From Polytrichum commune (Eukaryota > Streptophyta > Polytrichopsida > Polytrichales > Polytrichaceae), in the NCBI GenBank assembly GCA_950295325.1, contig OX485803.1, forward strand, positions 34,799,554 through 34,863,553: a stretch of 64,000 nt of DNA, in the 5' to 3' direction. Below, one piece after another: positions 61,101 through 64,000 of the stretch. Every line of letters begins with the position of its first letter. Position 1 is the first letter of the stretch. A program made the position numbers and the translations under genes. The notes under the pieces are model-generated. The model searched no databases, had not been told where the DNA came from, and was given only the letters and a program-made list of their open reading frames with translations.

Positions 61101-62992
61101 TTGCAGAAACCACATCACCTATCTAGGGAAGCTGGCCAACTACTTTTCGCTGATCATCTATCTAGATTGCACGTACAAATCTTGGACAGTTAGCGAAACG
61201 TAACCCACAATGTCAGAACTAATAGCTTTCAAATTGGCAGGAGCTTCATACTGCTAGTCCTTTAGAAACAAGTTGGTGCAGTTCTCCAAGAACAAAAAAC
61301 CGGAGAACTTGACAAAAAACATCTACACTGATGGCATTGGGGGCGATCATGTGAAATCAGGCACAGTTGCATGACATTGTCTCTGTGAGAGACCCCTGAA
61401 TGACAGGACTAGGGTGTTTCGAAGGCACTGAGGCTCTAGAGGTCGTTGCAGGACCTGCATTGTGCGTCGAAGGCTGCACCAAGTGCGAGATGAGGCAGTG
61501 CATGAAGACGGACTTACAGTTATTGGCGTGGTGGCCGCCAAGGCCGTTCATGGTGGCCACGCTCTTACGAATTGGGTTGAGCAGCTCCTGCGGCACACTG
61601 ACATTGGCCATCATGTACTTGAAGATCAGCGCCTGGTGCTCCAATTCCGCCCACTGACCGGTCGTGAACGGAGCTCGCGCCCCGCTAACAGAGTTGTGCA
61701 CAGACTGGCCCATGTGGTTCATGCTGTCCCTCCCCATCGACAAACCCGCGCCTGCAACACAGGATCATACACTCCCCACAGTCAAATTACACATCCCTAT
61801 AAGTAACCCTCCACCAACCATCAATGCACGCTGATAACCCCACTTCTACAGCACCTCGTCAACCTAGGTTTCTATCACTTGGTACAGTCCAGTAGGGCAA
61901 CCACAACACCCATCTATCGGCGGTATCCAGATAGACTTGACAAAAGAGGTTGTTTGAATTTAGCGAACTCCAACCAACTTGAAGATCGTGCGCGGGACCG
62001 TTCTAGCTCCTAGAAACAGCGAGCCTGAGACATAGTGCAAGTCTGTAATACCAGACTGATGCTAGGTAGGTAGATAAATAGATAGATAGGGTGCATACTG
62101 TGAGCCTTGTGTCTCCGAAAGAACTAGATGCGCTTCAGGCTAAGCTTACACAGAAGCTGGGCTGTAGGATGAATCAAGTGCAGGCAATGCCATTGCTGAG
62201 CTTGAGCCTGGACTATGAGAGAGGGTTGTTCAAATTCATTTCCACAAGATTGTGGTGAGAGGGTGAGGGGAGGGGGCGGCGTAAAGAGAGACTCTATCGC
62301 TGCACTCAGGTCTATCTTAAGTGTTCCTTTGTTTTTTTCTTCTTCTCCTTCTTCTCCACTCTGACTTTGATTACACTCTACTTGGAGGAGTAGAAGCTAC
62401 GAGGAGGAGCCGACAAAAGGCTGTTGTTACCCGAAGGCTTGTAGTGGTAGGAACCTTGGTGGTGGTAGGAAAGGGGTCGGCCTCCGGCCTGAGTTCCAGA
62501 ATAAGCAGGAGCCGAGACCACCGAATCTTGCCTCAAAAGTCTAGCGTCGGACACCACATTACCATGATCATTGCCCAGGAGCGCCCCGTCGGAGGCGCAG
62601 GAGTTGGTGGGCGAGCAACCCAGGCGGCCATCTGACACCATGGAGCTGCTGCGCACCATGGTGCCCGTTGGGCTGCCGTTCATGTGCATCTTCAGGTCCG
62701 ACTGGCGGTGCGGGAAAGAGTCGGTGCGCGCTAGCTTGAGGGGGCCCCCTCCGCCACCACCGCGACGGTCGTCCAGGTCCATCTCCGATGCGGATCGACA
62801 CTGCTTCAGCCCCATGTGGTTGTTGGGGGACAGCGAGCTGGGTGAGTTGGGTGAGCTCATGGTGTGCATCGACAGCCGCTGCCGGTTCTCTCCCAGCTCC
62901 GATGTCAGCCCCGAGAGCGACCGCTCCCCGAATCCCAGGTTGTTGCTGCCTAGCCCCGTGGTGGTGGCCACCGAACTGTGCGAGTAGTCCAT
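58157..62992 (-). CDS. Growth-Regulating Factor transcription factor (QLQ + WRC), four coding exons, about 888 aa
   Basis: GRFs are plant-specific nuclear transcription factors. QLQ binds GIF co-activators and WRC binds DNA. Exons: 62992-62431, 61751-61518, 60627-60135, 59534-58157; the phases agree. Exon 1 ([15 protein letters not shown]) is Ser/Asn/Gly-rich. QLQ lies at about residues 215-250 ([20 protein letters not shown]). WRC at about 280-324 has C286, C296, C307 and H310 (C-X9-C-X10-C-X2-H) and is preceded by LGWG, a GRF signature that fixed the acceptor at 60628. Exon 4 starts RYLNG and carries about 11 Gln (near 536), the FFD motif ([10 protein letters not shown], near 574), a TQL motif (TQLSISIP), a GGPL motif ([11 protein letters not shown]) and long Asn/Ser runs from an AAT-type microsatellite. 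It is far longer than most flowering-plant GRFs. The exon 1 donor is uncertain: 62563 is also in phase, and the unspliced frame ends at 62378. Confidence 0.93.
58230..58330 (-). repeat. Coding trinucleotide microsatellite in GRF (Asn/Ser tract)
   Basis: A TATTATTACT-type run on the plus strand encodes a mostly Asn/Ser stretch near the GRF C-terminus on the minus strand. It is likely length-variable between individuals. A second coding repeat, the Gln tract, lies at about 59185-59218. Confidence 0.85.
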
Positions 62993-64000
62993 TGATCAAC
63001 CAATCTCTCTCTCCTTTCACTCTCTCTCTCTCTCTCTCTCAACACCTACCCCACCAAAAACCCACCTTATCAAAATGGCTGTTTCGCCACGTTCGGTTCC
63101 TGATCGTCTCTCCCCCAGTAGTACTCCAGATTCTACCCAACCTTGCCTCCTGCTTCCAGTGTTGCAAACTCGCTGCTGCTGCTTCTCTTCCCTCAACCTG
63201 CAACAAGTACGAATACACTCTCACCACAGCTTCCGGCTGTCGACTACTCCACCCCTTGCGCAACTCAGCTGCCCTACAATCCCCGTCGAAAATCAAACTC
63301 ACAATGTGACACATGTATCACTCGGATGGCGGCCCCCGACCCAGCTCCTTGATCCGCCGCACCAGGCAGCACTACTCGTCCCGCCAGCGCCACCCCCACC
63401 AAACTGCTTCCGGCACCCAGGACCCAGCAGCTTTTGTGACGCATACGGGCGTTGTCGCCTTCCCTGACCTAATGCCTCTCTTGCCTTGCCGCTGTCCAGC
63501 AGCGCAATCCACAAAGCCTGCACTCCACTAACCTGGCATGGACTACTAACTAGACCAACATCCCCCTCCTACTCCCGAGTCGCCTCGTCTACCTTCCTTG
63601 TCTGTGTTGTGTCTAGCTCAGAGAGGGATAGCCCGCTTGCACAACACAACACAACGCAACCCCAACTTCGATGGAGTGTTTCCTTCCCACACTAATCTGT
63701 GAGCTTAGCTACACCCTCCACTTCTCACCACAACCCTTGGTTGCCCAACCTCAATCCTTTCCGGTTTGTGTGTGCGAGCCTAACTACCTAACTACTTCAC
63801 TTCACTTCTCTTCGCTTCACTTTCTCTTGCCTGCTTCTCTTGCCTGCCTGCCTGCCTGCCTGCACCTGGTCGGCAGGAGAATCTCGTTGTTGGGAGTGCT
63901 GCACCCCAGCCTAGCAGCCCCCACAACTAACTACCACTGTTGGTGCTAGCTGCAGCGACACACGCAACTTCACACTTGCTACACTTGTTACTTCCTCACT
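62993..64000 (-). promoter_or_regulatory. GRF 5' leader and promoter region
   Basis: A perfect CT run (about 63020-63040 on the plus strand, GA on the sense strand) lies just upstream of the GRF ATG, a common feature of plant leaders. Farther upstream the sequence is C/T-rich with a TGCC tetranucleotide run near 63842-63862. Several frames here, up to 173 codons, look compositional. The transcription start is not determinable. The region runs off the window. Confidence 0.5.

Overview
The window is nuclear DNA of a land plant. It carries two clear plant-specific genes: a MUT9-like (AEL/PPK) casein-kinase-I relative with a 16-exon structure, and a Growth-Regulating Factor (GRF) with QLQ and WRC domains. 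Low gene density, AT-rich spacers, a plant-type Copia retrotransposon and many small DNA transposons fit a repeat-rich genome. The lack of a recognisable miR396 site in the GRF and the long, repeat-rich GRF tail suggest an early-diverging land plant (bryophyte, lycophyte or fern grade), but the species cannot be fixed from sequence alone.

Layout. 1-5.3 kb: AT-rich spacer with a decayed antisense Copia remnant (2.2-3.9 kb). 5.33-10.76 kb: a complete, apparently very young Copia element with identical 192-bp LTRs, a 5-bp target duplication, one intact gag-pol frame, a half-tRNA-type primer site and a 120-bp tandem array in its leader. 10.8-15.6 kb: spacer with dispersed repeats and a foldback element. 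15.7-21.7 kb: promoter, leader and 16 coding exons of the MUT9-like kinase (plus strand), then a probable 3' UTR. 22-49 kb: gene-poor spacer with MITE-like elements (25.0, 25.9, 29.5, 33.4, 46.8 and 47.9 kb), a hAT-like non-autonomous element (45.4 kb), a broken Tc1-like transposase (34.9 kb) and two unrecognised ORF remnants (39.0 and 40.5 kb). 49.6-52.3 kb: tentative exons of an unidentified minus-strand gene behind a duplicated, telo-box-bearing upstream region. 52.7-58.1 kb: spacer. 58.2-63.0 kb: the GRF gene (minus strand, four coding exons), with its CT-rich leader and promoter running to the window end.

The two main genes are both nuclear regulators: the kinase family acts on histone H3 and on light/clock proteins, and GRFs are growth transcription factors working with GIF co-activators. 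Nothing in the sequence links them functionally. I found no convincing wholly new system. The strongest unusual signals are the Copia element (non-TG/CA termini, Drosophila-copia-type primer site, leader tandem repeat shared in style with an old relative), the Tc1-like fossil in a plant genome, and the leader architecture of the kinase gene (uORFs plus a G4-forming repeat).
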